NCBI RefSeq assembly: GCF_004197395.1
Contig: NZ_SELS01000022.1
Span: forward strand, 62,001-126,000
Origin: Paraburkholderia sp. UYCP14C
GTDB taxonomy: Bacteria > Pseudomonadota > Gammaproteobacteria > Burkholderiales > Burkholderiaceae
Length of the DNA: 64,000 nucleotides
Direction of reading: 5' to 3'
In this document: piece by piece, positions 49,135 through 59,110 of the stretch
Position numbering within the stretch: the first letter of the stretch is position 1
How the letters are laid out: every line of letters starts with the position of its first letter
The notes under the pieces: model-generated
What the model was told of the DNA's origin: nothing
What the model saw: only the letters and a program-made list of their open reading frames with translations
The model's database searches: none
Translations under genes and position numbers: made by a program

Positions 49135-50328
49135 TTAAGCCCGCGATTCCAGAACTTCGACCGCCGGCAGCTTCTTGCCCTCGAGGAACTCGAGGAACGC
49201 GCCGCCGCCCGTCGAAATGTAGCTGACCTGGTCGTGGATGCCGTACTTGGCGATTGCCGCGAGCGTGTCGCCCCCGCCTGCGATCGAGAACGCCGCCGAG
49301 CGCGCGATCGCGTCCGCGAGCGTCTTCGTGCCGTTGCCGAACTGGTCGAACTCGAACACGCCGACCGGGCCGTTCCACACGACCGTGCCGGCCTTCTCGA
49401 GCTGAGCGGCGAGCACCTTCGCCGTTTCCGGGCCGATGTCGAGGATCATGTCGTCGTCCTGCACGTCGGCGACGGCCTTCACTTCGGCCTTCGCGCTCGG
49501 CGAGAACTCCTTGGCCGTGACCACGTCGGTCGGGATCGGCACCGAAGCGCCTCGAGCCTTGGCCGCGTCGATGATCGCCTTCGCTTCGGCGACGAGATCG
49601 GCTTCGGCGAGCGACTTGCCGATCTTCAGGCCGGCCGCGAGCATGAACGTATTGGCGATGCCGCCGCCGACGATCAACTGGTCGACCTTCTCGGCGAGCG
49701 ACTTCAGGATGGTCAGCTTGGTCGACACCTTCGAGCCCGCGACGATCGCCACGAGCGGACGCTTCGGCGCGCCGAGCGCCTTGCCGAGCGCTTCGAGCTC
49801 GGCGGCGAGCAGCGGTCCCGCGCAGGCCACCGGCGCGTACTTCGCGATGCCGTGGGTGGTCGCTTCGGCGCGGTGCGCGGTGCCGAACGCGTCGTTCACG
49901 TAGACGTCGCAGAGCTTGGCCATTTTCTGCGCGAGCTCGTCGGAATCTTTCTTTTCGCCCTTGTTGACCCGGCAGTTTTCGAGCAGCACGACCGAGCCCG
50001 GCGCGACGTTCACGCCGTTTTCGACCCAGTTCGCGACGAGCGGCACGTCGCGGCCGAGCAGCTCCGCAAGACGCTTGGCCACCGGCGCGAGCGAGTCTTC
50101 CGGCTTGAAGTCGCCTTCGGTCGGACGGCCAAGGTGCGACGTGACCATCACGGCGGCGCCGGCGTCGAGCGCGGCCTTGATGGCCGGCACGGAGGCGCGG
50201 ATGCGGGTGTCTTCGGTGATGTTGCCTTGATCGTCCTGCGGCACGTTCAGATCGGCGCGGATGAACACGCGTTTGCCGGACAGCTTGCCTTCGGTGATCA
50301 GGTCGGAGAGACGCAATACCTTGTTCAT
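49135..50328 (-). CDS. pgk: Phosphoglycerate kinase
   Basis: 397-residue glycolytic kinase interconverting 1,3-bisphosphoglycerate and 3-phosphoglycerate. It has the substrate motif [21 protein letters not shown], the hinge, and the nucleotide site [14 protein letters not shown], followed by the [13 protein letters not shown] end motif. ATG 50328 gives the family start ([10 protein letters not shown]), though the binding site is weak. It opens the run pgk-pyk-fba on this strand. Confidence 0.95.
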   Translation of the reverse strand: MNKVLRLSDLITEGKLSGKRVFIRADLNVPQDDQGNITEDTRIRASVPAIKAALDAGAAVMVTSHLGRPTEGDFKPEDSLAPVAKRLAELLGRDVPLVANWVENGVNVAPGSVVLLENCRVNKGEKKDSDELAQKMAKLCDVYVNDAFGTAHRAEATTHGIAKYAPVACAGPLLAAELEALGKALGAPKRPLVAIVAGSKVSTKLTILKSLAEKVDQLIVGGGIANTFMLAAGLKIGKSLAEADLVAEAKAIIDAAKARGASVPIPTDVVTAKEFSPSAKAEVKAVADVQDDDMILDIGPETAKVLAAQLEKAGTVVWNGPVGVFEFDQFGNGTKTLADAIARSAAFSIAGGGDTLAAIAKYGIHDQVSYISTGGGAFLEFLEGKKLPAVEVLESRA

Positions 50329-50606
50329 GGGCTTGAGTATGCGAGTTGATGAGAAGGCGGTGGCGGACTGCGCGCGGGGACGACGCGCAGCGAACTCCAG
50401 CGCTTCGGCCCAACGGCTCCGCGGGATCGGGCGCCGGCGGCCGGCCGCGGCACTAGGCGCCATGCTGCGGCGCGCTCAACCCGGAAAAAGGCATTTTAAC
50501 TGATCCCAACGGCCTACTGACCCGCGACGGCGCGAATGTCACGTATTTGACCGCGAGGCCACCGATACTGCGGCGCAGCATTGACTGTCAGACCCGCGCC
50601 AGACCG

Positions 50607-50930
50607 TCACAGGAACACGCGCATCAGTGTAAACACGACCATTCCGGTCACGATCGTGCCGAGCATGGTGCGGCGCCACATAAACCAGCCGAGGCCGGCG
50701 AGCGTCGCATAAAGCTCATGATTGGACGCCGCGAACGACAGCCCGTCGGGCGTCGTCAGCACGTCGGGCACCACCACGGCGGCGAGCGCGGCTGCCGGCG
50801 CGTAGCGCAGCATCTTCTGCACGCGCGCCGGCACCACCGTGCGCTCGCCGCCGATCAGGAACATCGCGCGCGTGAGCGCGGTGACGAAGGTCATGCCGAA
50901 GATGGCGAGCCAGATTTGCGTGGAAGTCAT
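50607..50930 (-). CDS. azlD: AzlD family branched-chain amino acid export subunit
   Basis: 107-residue membrane protein with three to four hydrophobic segments (IWLAIFGMTFVTALTRAMFL first). It belongs to the AzlD family, the small partner of AzlC in exporting branched-chain amino acids. Its start overlaps the azlC stop by four bases (ATGA), showing coupled translation. Confidence 0.88.
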   Translation of the reverse strand: MTSTQIWLAIFGMTFVTALTRAMFLIGGERTVVPARVQKMLRYAPAAALAAVVVPDVLTTPDGLSFAASNHELYATLAGLGWFMWRRTMLGTIVTGMVVFTLMRVFL

Positions 50931-51682
50931 CGGGAATCTCCGGCGCGATCGTTCACGCCACGGATGCGGCGCAGATCGGCGCGCTCGATCATCAGGTCGG
51001 CCGCGCTGCCGGCGACGATCGCCGCGATCACCGCGAGCGGCAGCGCGAGACGGTACGGCAGATCCAGCGCGAGCAGCGCCACGACGGCGGCCACGCTGAC
51101 CGCGGCCAGCGTGGAGCGCGTCGCGACCGCCGACACCATGATGGGCAACAGCGCGAGCGTGCCGGCGAGCGCGAGCCCCCAGTTGTCGGGAATCAGGCTC
51201 GCGAGCAGGATGCCGATGATCGACGACACCTGCCACGACAGCCAGCTCGACACCGCCATGCCCCAGAAATACGCCTCCTTGCCCGGCACGTAGCCGGTCG
51301 GAAAGTTCTTCTTGACGAACAGCAGATAGATCACGTCGCCGTTGAAATAGCCGAGCACGATGCGCCGCCACATCGACAGATACGAGAAGTGCGGCGCGAG
51401 GCCTACGCTGAAGATCACGAAGCGGGTGTTGACCATCGCCGCGGTCAGCAGCACGGTCCACACCGGCAGCTTGGCGGCGAGCAGCGGCAGCACCGCGAGC
51501 TGGGACGAACCGGCGTAGCACAGCAGCGACATCGTCAGCGCCTGCGGCAGCGTCAGCACGGACTTGCTCATCGCGATGCCGGTCACGAGGCCCCAGGAAA
51601 AAATCGCCATCAGCGTGGGCGCATAGGCACGCGCGCCTTCACGGAAAGCGCGGCGATCGGTATCGGACAGTCGAGCGAGCAT
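50927..51682 (-). CDS. azlC: AzlC family branched-chain amino acid export protein
   Basis: 251-residue inner membrane protein with several segments. The AzlC hallmarks are FREGARAYAPTLMAIFSWG at the N terminus and CYAGSSQLAVLPLLAA near residue 60. ATG 51682 is the family start; the frame extends 50 codons more without features. Together with AzlD it should export valine, leucine or analogues. The gene is divergent from ilvE, which makes those amino acids, so a functional link is plausible. Confidence 0.9.
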   Translation of the reverse strand: MLARLSDTDRRAFREGARAYAPTLMAIFSWGLVTGIAMSKSVLTLPQALTMSLLCYAGSSQLAVLPLLAAKLPVWTVLLTAAMVNTRFVIFSVGLAPHFSYLSMWRRIVLGYFNGDVIYLLFVKKNFPTGYVPGKEAYFWGMAVSSWLSWQVSSIIGILLASLIPDNWGLALAGTLALLPIMVSAVATRSTLAAVSVAAVVALLALDLPYRLALPLAVIAAIVAGSAADLMIERADLRRIRGVNDRAGDSR

Positions 51683-51902
51683 CGGGCGAAAGGTGCGGGT
51701 GCAAGAAGCCCCGTCAAGAAGGCCAGGTCGGCGCCAGGCTGTAAAACCACCCGCTGGCGCATCCGGATTTGATTTATGCGTGCGCTGGATTATAGCGTCC
51801 GGGGTGCGCCCAAATGCCCGTTGTGTGTGCAAAAGACGCTAAAATAGCGCTCCCGGCCATGTCCCGCGGCCGCACCTCATAACGCACCTGCTGGAGAACC
51901 GT

Positions 51903-52826
51903 ATGTCAATGGCCGACCGCGACGGCAAGATCTGGATGGATGGCAAGCTCATCGACTGGCGCGACGCCAAAATCCACGTGCTCACCCACACGCTGCACTA
52001 CGGCATGGGCGTGTTCGAGGGCGTGCGCGCTTACAAGACCGCCGACGGTGCCACCGCGATCTTCCGCCTGCAGGAGCACACCAAGCGCCTGCTGAACTCG
52101 GCGAAAATTTTCCAGATGGACGTGCCGTTCGACCATGAAACGCTCGCCGCCGCGCAGCGCGAAGTGGTCCGCGAGAACCAGCTCGAGACCTGCTATCTGC
52201 GCCCGATCATCTGGGTCGGCTCGGAAAAGCTCGGCGTATCGGCCAAGGGCAACACGATTCACGTCGCGATCGCCGCGTGGCCGTGGGGCGCGTACCTCGG
52301 CGAAGACGGCATCACCAAGGGCATTCGCGTGAAGACCTCGTCGTTCACCCGTCATCACGTGAACGTGTCGATGGTGCGCGCGAAGGCGTCGGGCTGGTAC
52401 GTGAACTCGATTCTCGCGAATCAGGAAGCGATCGCCGACGGCTACGACGAAGCGCTGCTGCTCGACGTCGACGGCTACGTGTCGGAAGGCTCGGGCGAGA
52501 ACTTCTTCCTCGTCAACAACGGCAAGCTGTACACCCCTGACCTGTCGTCGTGCCTCGACGGCATCACCCGCGACACCGTGATCACGCTCGCGCGCGACAT
52601 GGGCCTGCAGGTGATCGAAAAGCGCATCACGCGCGACGAAGTCTATACCTGCGACGAAGCGTTCTTCACCGGCACGGCCGCCGAAGTCACGCCGATCCGC
52701 GAACTCGACAACCGTACGATCGGCGCCGGCGCGCGCGGCCCGATCACCGAAAAGCTGCAGTCCGCCTTCTTCGACGTCGTCAACGGCAAGAGCGCCAAGT
52801 ACGCGCACTGGCTCACGAAGATCTGA
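51903..52826 (+). CDS. ilvE: Branched-chain amino acid aminotransferase
   Basis: 307-residue pyridoxal-phosphate class IV aminotransferase for the last step of Val, Leu and Ile synthesis. It has HYGMGVFEGVRAYKT, the PLP-binding Lys in MVRAKASGWYVNSILAN near residue 160, and YVSEGSGENFFLV. ATG 51903 follows CTGGAGAAC. The following zinc-finger gene is 74 bases downstream and is probably co-transcribed. Confidence 0.95.
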   Translation: MSMADRDGKIWMDGKLIDWRDAKIHVLTHTLHYGMGVFEGVRAYKTADGATAIFRLQEHTKRLLNSAKIFQMDVPFDHETLAAAQREVVRENQLETCYLRPIIWVGSEKLGVSAKGNTIHVAIAAWPWGAYLGEDGITKGIRVKTSSFTRHHVNVSMVRAKASGWYVNSILANQEAIADGYDEALLLDVDGYVSEGSGENFFLVNNGKLYTPDLSSCLDGITRDTVITLARDMGLQVIEKRITRDEVYTCDEAFFTGTAAEVTPIRELDNRTIGAGARGPITEKLQSAFFDVVNGKSAKYAHWLTKI

Positions 52827-52900
52827 GCGACGTTTCGAGATGCGCCGTGCCGCCCATCGGCGGCGCACTGCAAGCACCCCGCATACAACGAGAAAGTGTC

Positions 52901-53095
52901 ATGAGCGAAATCAAGGAAATGCCGCTGGTCGAACTGTCGGCAAAAGATCTGCCGGCGTATTGTCCGAACCCGGCCATGCCGCGCTGGAGCGCGCATCCGC
53001 GCGTCTTCATCGACGTGTCGCACGGCGAAGCGCGTTGCCCGTATTGCAGCACGCGCTACAAGCTGCGCGACGGCGAAGTGATCAAGGGCCACTGA
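52901..53095 (+). CDS. Small zinc-finger protein (zf-CHCC type)
   Basis: 64-residue cytoplasmic protein. Cys, His, Cys and Cys ligands are visible in the order YCPNP, the His in HGEA, and RCPYCSTRY, matching the zf-CHCC domain found at the C terminus of complex I subunit NDUFS6 and in free bacterial proteins. ATG 52901 is near GAGAAAG. It sits between ilvE and waaF, a common neighbour pair in Burkholderia. Its job is not established. Confidence 0.85.
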   Translation: MSEIKEMPLVELSAKDLPAYCPNPAMPRWSAHPRVFIDVSHGEARCPYCSTRYKLRDGEVIKGH

Positions 53096-53332
53096 TCCAA
53101 CGCATCGAGCGGTGCTGAGCCGGCTTCAGCGGCACGAGGCGCGGGTTTCGGATCACGCGCTCGCCGCGCCGCAGGCTCGATCGCACGACCCGCGCAGCCG
53201 CGCCGCCACCGAGCCGTTATCGCGGCGCGTGTGGGCAAACGGCATCGCGCCGCGCGGCTTTCCCCATTTACCCATCCGAGTGCCACGCGCATCGCGCGCG
53301 GCGCTTGTTATCGACACCGGACACTCACTCTG

Positions 53333-54358
53333 ATGCGTCGCGCGTTGGTTATCGCACCGAACTGGATCGGTGACGCATTGATGGCGCAGCCGCTGTTTGC
53401 GCGCCTCGTGAAATTGCATCCGCGCATCGTCATCGACGCGGTCGCGCCCAGCTGGGTCGCCCCCGTGCTCGAACGCATGCCGGAAATCCGCGACGTCTAC
53501 TCGACCGATCTCGCCCACGGCAAGCTGCAAATGCTGCGCCGCTGGCAGCTGTCGAGCGATCTGCGCGACGTCGGCTACGACGCGGCCTACGTGCTGCCGA
53601 ACTCGTTCAAGTCGGCGCTGATTCCGTGGCTGGCGGGCATTCCACTACGCATCGGCTACACCGGCGAGAGTCGCTACGGCATGCTGAACGTGCGTCACGC
53701 GAATCCGCGCAAGGACGCGCGTCCGCCGATGGTCGGCCACTACGCCGCCCTCGCCTATGCGCCCGGCGCCAAGGTTCCCGAGGATCTGCCGATGCCGCGC
53801 CTCGACACGGATCTGAACGAGGCGTCGCGCGTGTCGGCGCGCTTCAATCTCGATACGCGCGTACCGCTGCTGGTGTTCTGCCCCGGCGCCGAGTACGGTC
53901 CCGCCAAGCGCTGGCCGCCCGAGCACTTCGCGGCGCTCGCGCAGATGGTCGGCCAGTCGTTCCCGTACACGCAGATCGTCGCGCTCGGCTCGCCGAAAGA
54001 CGCGCCGCTCGCGCAGGCGATCGCCGAGAAAGCGTCGAACGTGCGCAACCTGTGCGGCCAGACCGCGCTCGGCGAGGCCTGCGCGCTGATCTCGCGGGCC
54101 AACGCGGTGGTCACCAACGACTCCGGCCTGATGCACGTCGCCGCCGCACTGCGCCGCCCGCTCGTCGCCGTCTACGGTTCGACCGATCCACGCCACACCC
54201 CGCCCTTGTCCGAGCTCGCGAAGGTACAATGGCTTCATCTCGAATGCAGCCCCTGTTTTGAGCGCGAGTGCCCGCTCGGTCATCTGAACTGTCTGAAGCA
54301 GTTGAGCGCCGAGCAGGTTTTCGGCGATTTGCGCGGTATGCTGCTCGCGCAGCGCTGA
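53333..54358 (+). CDS. waaF: ADP-heptose:LPS heptosyltransferase II
   Basis: 341-residue GT9-family glycosyltransferase that adds the second L-glycero-D-manno-heptose to the lipopolysaccharide inner core on the cytoplasmic face. It has the N-terminal LVIAPNWIGDALMAQPLF, the donor site region FCPGAEYGPAKRWPPEHF, and NDSGLMHVAAALRRPLVAVYGSTDP. The start is ATG 53333, after which the protein fits the family; the frame runs further upstream. A Cys-rich end (CSPCFERECPLGHLNC) is also typical of WaaF. Confidence 0.94.
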   Translation: MRRALVIAPNWIGDALMAQPLFARLVKLHPRIVIDAVAPSWVAPVLERMPEIRDVYSTDLAHGKLQMLRRWQLSSDLRDVGYDAAYVLPNSFKSALIPWLAGIPLRIGYTGESRYGMLNVRHANPRKDARPPMVGHYAALAYAPGAKVPEDLPMPRLDTDLNEASRVSARFNLDTRVPLLVFCPGAEYGPAKRWPPEHFAALAQMVGQSFPYTQIVALGSPKDAPLAQAIAEKASNVRNLCGQTALGEACALISRANAVVTNDSGLMHVAAALRRPLVAVYGSTDPRHTPPLSELAKVQWLHLECSPCFERECPLGHLNCLKQLSAEQVFGDLRGMLLAQR

Positions 54359-54524
54359 GCCGACTGGTACTTGCACGCAACACCGCACGCCCCCGAGCGC
54401 GTCGCGTCATGTTCGCGCCTTGCGGCACGGGCAAGCTGACGCCGGGGGCGATGGTCCGGCGCTCTGGACCGTCCCGCTACCGCTGACCCGCAACCGCGCG
54501 CCGCGCACAAGAGACTGACGAGCC

Positions 54525-54971
54525 ATGCCACGTTTTGCCCATATCTTCGAAGCCGCCGCCGATACCCTGAACGCCTACTATCAGGCCGTCGCCGAGGTCA
54601 ATATCGACAGCTTGATGGGCTTGTGGATCGACGAGGAGTTCGTCAGCTGCATCTGCGCGGACGGCTCGCATCTGCACGGTCTCGACAGCATCCGCAATGG
54701 CTTGCAGACTCAGCTCGAAGCGCTGCCGGTGTCGATCGAGCCGCTCGACATCCGCGTCTACGACAGCCTCGGCACCGTCGTCTATGCGATTGCCGAAGCG
54801 CATCGTCCGGCCGATCCGACCGCCACGCCCGCGATGGTCTTCACCACCTACGTGATGGTCCATGAACGCGGCGAATGGCGCATCGCGCATATTCACGCGA
54901 GCCCGATGCCGAACGAAACCGCCAGCCAGTTCGCGACGAAAATGCGGCATGGCCAGGGCCCGCTGCACTGA
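54525..54971 (+). CDS. SnoaL/NTF2-like protein
   Basis: 148-residue cytoplasmic protein with the cone-shaped NTF2 fold pattern: an N-terminal helix pair (FEAAADTLNAYYQAVAEVN), then WIDEEFVSCICADGSHLHG and a final strand pair (EWRIAHIHASPMP). Such proteins are often small isomerases, ligand binders or stress factors. ATG 54525 has AAGAG upstream. It is between waaF and the YheT-type hydrolase on the same strand. No specific substrate can be named. Confidence 0.82.
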   Translation: MPRFAHIFEAAADTLNAYYQAVAEVNIDSLMGLWIDEEFVSCICADGSHLHGLDSIRNGLQTQLEALPVSIEPLDIRVYDSLGTVVYAIAEAHRPADPTATPAMVFTTYVMVHERGEWRIAHIHASPMPNETASQFATKMRHGQGPLH

Positions 54972-55023
54972 CGCGCGGCCACCACCACAGATTCAGACTC
55001 ACGTTTTTTGCTTTTCCGCCGGT

Positions 55024-56076
55024 ATGAGTTCGACGCCCGATAAACCCGCTTCCTCCGGTTCAGCCCCCGCCAGGGTAGCGGCCGCCGTCGAGGCGACCGT
55101 CGAACTGCTGTACCGCGCGCCGCTGTGGCTGCCCAACCGGCATGCGCAGACAATCGTCCCGTCGTTGTTCGCGCGCCGCCCCGCGGTGTCGTTTCGCCGC
55201 GAACGCTGGGATACGCCAGACGGCGATTTCATCGATCTCGACTGGGTCGCGCACGATACTCCGCCCACCGACACCGCCCCCCTCTTCGTGCTGTTCCACG
55301 GCCTCGAAGGCAGTTCGTCGTCGCACTACGCGGTCGCGCTGATGGCCGCCGCGCGCGAGTATGGCTGGCACGGCGTGGTGCCGCACTTTCGCAGCTGCAG
55401 CGGCCCGCTGAACCGGCTGCCGCGCTTCTATCATCTCGCTGACAGCAACGAGGTCGACTGGATCCTGCGCCGCCTGCGCGCCGCGCATCGCGGACCGGTG
55501 GTCGCCGCGGGCGTGTCGCTCGGCGGCAACGTGCTACTGCGCTGGCTCGGCGAGCGGCAAGACGATGCGGCGCAGGTGGTCGCTGCCGCCGCCGCGATTT
55601 CGACACCGATCGACGTCCACGCGGGCGGCCGCGCGCTGTCGCAAGGCTTCGGCCTCGTCTACACGCGCAGCTTTCTGAAGACGCTGAAGCACAAGGCCAA
55701 CCAGAAACTCGAGCAGTTCCCCGGCCTGTTCGACCGCGACGCGATGCTCGCAAGCCGCACGATGTACGAGTTCGACAATGTCGTGACCGCGCCGCTGCAC
55801 GGCTTTCGCGATACCGACGACTACTGGAGCACCGCAACCACCCGCCCGCTGCTGCCGCACATTCAGGTGCCCACGCTCGTGCTCAACGCGCGCAACGACC
55901 CGTTCCTGCCGGCCGAGGCGCTGCCGTCGCGGCACGAGGTGTCGGCGGCGGTCGAGCTTTATCAGCCCGAGCACGGCGGCCACGCGGGCTTCATGACCGG
56001 GCCGTTCCCGGGCCGCATCGACTGGCTGTCGCGGCGCGTGTTCGGCTATCTGGAGCAACACGTCGATCATGGATGA
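55024..56076 (+). CDS. YheT-family alpha/beta hydrolase
   Basis: 350-residue hydrolase of the YheT/EMB8 group. It has LPNRHAQTIVPSLFARRP at the N terminus, the oxyanion region FHGLEGSSSSHYA, the nucleophile elbow GVSLGGNVLLRWLGE, the catalytic Asp in NARNDPFLP and His in EHGGHAGF. ATG 55024 is the likely start. It overlaps the next gene by eight bases. The physiological ester is unknown. Confidence 0.88.
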   Translation: MSSTPDKPASSGSAPARVAAAVEATVELLYRAPLWLPNRHAQTIVPSLFARRPAVSFRRERWDTPDGDFIDLDWVAHDTPPTDTAPLFVLFHGLEGSSSSHYAVALMAAAREYGWHGVVPHFRSCSGPLNRLPRFYHLADSNEVDWILRRLRAAHRGPVVAAGVSLGGNVLLRWLGERQDDAAQVVAAAAAISTPIDVHAGGRALSQGFGLVYTRSFLKTLKHKANQKLEQFPGLFDRDAMLASRTMYEFDNVVTAPLHGFRDTDDYWSTATTRPLLPHIQVPTLVLNARNDPFLPAEALPSRHEVSAAVELYQPEHGGHAGFMTGPFPGRIDWLSRRVFGYLEQHVDHG

Positions 56077-56644
56077 CATCGTCAAACAGTCGTTGATCAA
56101 ATGGCCGAACGTGCCGAGTTGCACCGGCTGGCTGATGCTCGACCGGCGCGGCAACTGGCGCATGCGCGACGAAGCGGCCCAGGCGAGCGGCGCGCCCGGC
56201 ACGGCGATCCGGCACGAGGCGCTGCTGGGCTTCATCAACCGGAACTACGAGGTCGACGAGCGCGGACAGTGGTTTTTCCAGAACGGGCCGCAGCGCGTGT
56301 ATGTCGAGCTGGGTTATACGCCGTGGGTAGTCAGGTTGTCCGCAGACGCGGCTGGGTCGCTTGCGTTGCACGACCAGGGTAGCCGCCCGTTCGATCCGGC
56401 CGCGGTGTTCGTCGATGAAGACGGCGGCATTCTGTTCGCCGATCGCTCGCAGCCGGCACGCATTGCCGTGCTGCACGATCACGACCTCGAGATCTTCTCC
56501 GATCACGCGACGCTCGCCGACGATGGCTCATTGAGCGGCACATTCCACTGGAGCGCTCAGCTCACACTGCCGCTGCAAAGCGTGCGACGCGACCAGGTGG
56601 CCGCGCGCTTCGGCTTCGTCGCGAGCCCGGCGGCGCTGGCCTGA
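56069..56644 (+). CDS. Conserved protein of unknown function
   Basis: 191-residue cytoplasmic protein I do not recognise with certainty; it may belong to a beta-proteobacterial family of unknown function (possibly DUF2944). It has no signal peptide or membrane segment and is rich in beta-type stretches (CTGWLMLDRRGNWRM, RVYVELGYTPWVVRL, FVDEDGGILFAD). The start overlaps the YheT-type gene by eight bases, indicating coupled translation. It converges on the BepA-like gene. Confidence 0.78.
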   Translation: MDDIVKQSLIKWPNVPSCTGWLMLDRRGNWRMRDEAAQASGAPGTAIRHEALLGFINRNYEVDERGQWFFQNGPQRVYVELGYTPWVVRLSADAAGSLALHDQGSRPFDPAAVFVDEDGGILFADRSQPARIAVLHDHDLEIFSDHATLADDGSLSGTFHWSAQLTLPLQSVRRDQVAARFGFVASPAALA

Positions 56645-56672
56645 CGCGCGCAGCGGCGCGCGTTCACCTCTG

Positions 56673-58412
56673 CTAGCCCTTCTCGTCGAGCCGCTCTTCC
56701 TTGTAGCGGCTTTCCATCTCGTGCAGGCGCGCGTCGACGGTCGCGAGGTCGTAATAGCCGATCGTCTTCAGGTCACGCGCGTCCTTCAACTGCCGGATCG
56801 CCGATGGCCACGCCCCTTCCAGCGCGAACTTCTCCGCCATCGCGCGATGCTGCGTCAACGCATCGCCACTGCCCGCGCTCGCCTGCGCGAGATACAGCCA
56901 CCACGCGGGTTGATCGGGATGCGCCTGGGTTTCCTTTTTCGCGAGCGCCTGCGCGTCGGTGAAGCGGTGCAGCGTCAACAGCGTTTGGATATGCATGTCG
57001 ATCGCGGCGTTCGACTGCGGCCAGCGCTTTTGCGCGAACTCGGCGAGACGCGCGGCTTCGTCGACGTGACCCGCTCGCCGCGCGATGTCGGTCGCGAGCA
57101 GGTCGAGGCTCGGCGAATCGCGCTCGGGCTCGCCTTCCGCACGCGCGCCCGAGACGAACGTCGCGCGCGCGTTCGCAAGCGATGCCGCGGCGTCGTCGTA
57201 GCGCTCGAGCAGCAGCTGGCCGTACGCGATGCCGTACCAGTTCGCCGCGACGTTCAGCGCGGTGCGGTCGTCGATTTCCGAGCGCAATCGCGAAATCTCG
57301 TCCGCGTACTCGTTGCGCGCATGATCCTGCAACAGACGCGCGCGCGCCCGCACGAAGCCGTACTCGGGATCCTGATGCGGCTGACGGTACGGCGCGCGGC
57401 GCGCTCGGTCCTCCATGTCGGCGATCCGCTCGCCGGTCAGCGGATGCGTGCGCGCGTAGGCCGGAATGCCGTTTTCATTCATCGCCGCACGATCGAGCCG
57501 GTGGAAGAACGCCGGCATCGCGTAGGGATCGTAGCCGGCGCCGGCGAGCAGCAGAAAGCCGACGCGGTCCGCCTCCTGCTCGGCCGATCGCGAGAAGCGC
57601 AGCTGGCTGTCGACGGCATACGCCTCGCTGCCGAGCGCGATCGCGCTGCCGAGGTCGCCGCTACGCGCTAGTATGCCGGCCAGCACGCCGAACAGCACAC
57701 CGACGAGCGCCGCGTAGCCGCTGCGCTCGCCGTTCGAGATCATCCGCGAGATGTGCCGCTGCAGCACGTGCCCCATCTCGTGACCCAGCACGGACGCGAG
57801 CTCGGACTCGGTCTGCGTCGCCTCGATCAGTCCCGTGTTCACGCCGATGAAACCACCCGGCAGCGAAAACGCGTTGATCTGCGCGTCGCGCACCGCGAAC
57901 AGCTCGAAGTCCGGACGATAACCGCCGATGTACAGCGCGCTGGCCGCCGCCGCGAGCTTGGCCGCGACCGAATTCAGGTAGTCGCGCACGAGCCAGTCGT
58001 CGAGATAGTCGGGGTCGCGGCGGATCTCGCGCATCACGCGCTCGCCGAGCTTGCGTTCGGCCTGCGGGGTCAGCGAGCCGGCACCACCGCTGCCGAGATC
58101 GGGCAATTGCTGCGCGACGATCGGCGCGCGCCAGTCGGTGCTGCCGGTTTTGCCGCCGCCACCGCCACCACCGTTGCCGCCGCCATTGGAAAAGCGGCTC
58201 TGCGCACCGCCGTACGTGCCAAACACGCCACGTGCGATGTCGGGCGGCAGGATCGGATCGGCAGATGCGTCGCTCGAGCCGCTGACGAGCGGCGCCTCGG
58301 ACGATGACGTTCCCGGCGCGACGGCCGCCCCGCCGGTCGATTGCGCGAACGCGCCCGGCGGCATCGCGAGCGCGACGGATAGCAACGCAGCGAGGAATCG
58401 TTTCGTATGCAT
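56673..58412 (-). CDS. bepA: Periplasmic M48 metalloprotease/chaperone, BepA-like
   Basis: 579-residue exported metalloprotease that looks after outer membrane protein assembly. The signal peptide ends near residue 23 (GAFAQST). The zinc motif is LGHEMGHVLQRH near residue 240, with a third ligand Glu in SAEQEADRVGFLL. Tetratricopeptide repeats fill residues 380-560. A Gly-rich linker (NGGGNGGGGGGGKTG) lies before the protease domain. ATG 58412 is chosen because the signal peptide starts there. It is divergent from moaC. Confidence 0.9.
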   Translation of the reverse strand: MHTKRFLAALLSVALAMPPGAFAQSTGGAAVAPGTSSSEAPLVSGSSDASADPILPPDIARGVFGTYGGAQSRFSNGGGNGGGGGGGKTGSTDWRAPIVAQQLPDLGSGGAGSLTPQAERKLGERVMREIRRDPDYLDDWLVRDYLNSVAAKLAAAASALYIGGYRPDFELFAVRDAQINAFSLPGGFIGVNTGLIEATQTESELASVLGHEMGHVLQRHISRMISNGERSGYAALVGVLFGVLAGILARSGDLGSAIALGSEAYAVDSQLRFSRSAEQEADRVGFLLLAGAGYDPYAMPAFFHRLDRAAMNENGIPAYARTHPLTGERIADMEDRARRAPYRQPHQDPEYGFVRARARLLQDHARNEYADEISRLRSEIDDRTALNVAANWYGIAYGQLLLERYDDAAASLANARATFVSGARAEGEPERDSPSLDLLATDIARRAGHVDEAARLAEFAQKRWPQSNAAIDMHIQTLLTLHRFTDAQALAKKETQAHPDQPAWWLYLAQASAGSGDALTQHRAMAEKFALEGAWPSAIRQLKDARDLKTIGYYDLATVDARLHEMESRYKEERLDEKG

Positions 58413-58599
58413 CGCGAAGCCGATCTGACGAAGTCGAAAAACGCCGCCCGTGGCCCGGACTAAGATAGCGGACAGGGGCGTCGCAGGACGCGTACAAGGC
58501 AAAACGCAGAGCACGACACAGCGCAACCGTAATCAGTCGCCGCGACGATTCGAGGCCGCGCCGCACTGCTATGATAGGCGCCCTCTGAAGGAGTCAACC

Positions 58600-59079
58600 A
58601 TGCCTGAGCTCACTCATTTCGATGCGTCCGGTGACGCGCATATGGTGGACGTCGGCGGCAAGCAGGAGACGAAGCGCATCGCGATCGCGCGTGGCTCGAT
58701 CCGCATGCTGCCCGATACGTTCGCGCTGATCCGCGACGGCAACGCCAAAAAAGGCGACGTGATCGGCATCGCGCGGATCGCGGCGATCCAGGCCTCGAAG
58801 CGCACCGCCGATCTGATTCCGCTGTGCCATCCGCTCGCGCTGACCCGCGTGAAAGCCGATTTCGAACTCGACGAGCAGATGCCGGGCGTGCATTGCACGG
58901 TGCAGGTCGAGACCTTCGGGCGCACGGGCGTCGAAATGGAGGCGCTCACCGCCGTTCAGATCGGGCTGTTGACCGTGTACGACATGTGCAAGGCGGTGGA
59001 TCGCGGCATGACCATCACCGATGTGAAGGTGATGGAGAAGCATGGCGGGAAATCGGGGGATTGGGTCGCGCAAGCCTGA
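58600..59079 (+). CDS. moaC: Cyclic pyranopterin monophosphate synthase (MoaC)
   Basis: 159-residue enzyme of molybdenum cofactor synthesis that, after MoaA, forms cyclic pyranopterin monophosphate. It has the family motifs [12 protein letters not shown], the conserved [23 protein letters not shown] and [13 protein letters not shown] 58600 follows AAGGAG. It stands apart from other moa genes in this window. Confidence 0.94.
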   Translation: MPELTHFDASGDAHMVDVGGKQETKRIAIARGSIRMLPDTFALIRDGNAKKGDVIGIARIAAIQASKRTADLIPLCHPLALTRVKADFELDEQMPGVHCTVQVETFGRTGVEMEALTAVQIGLLTVYDMCKAVDRGMTITDVKVMEKHGGKSGDWVAQA

Positions 59080-59110
59080 AGCGCGGTTCAACAACTATCC
59101 GGATAGCAAC

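Noticed and set aside
48607-50349. 580-codon open frame antisense to pgk and the pyk upstream region
   Set aside because: A shadow frame; the other strand carries phosphoglycerate kinase with all motifs.
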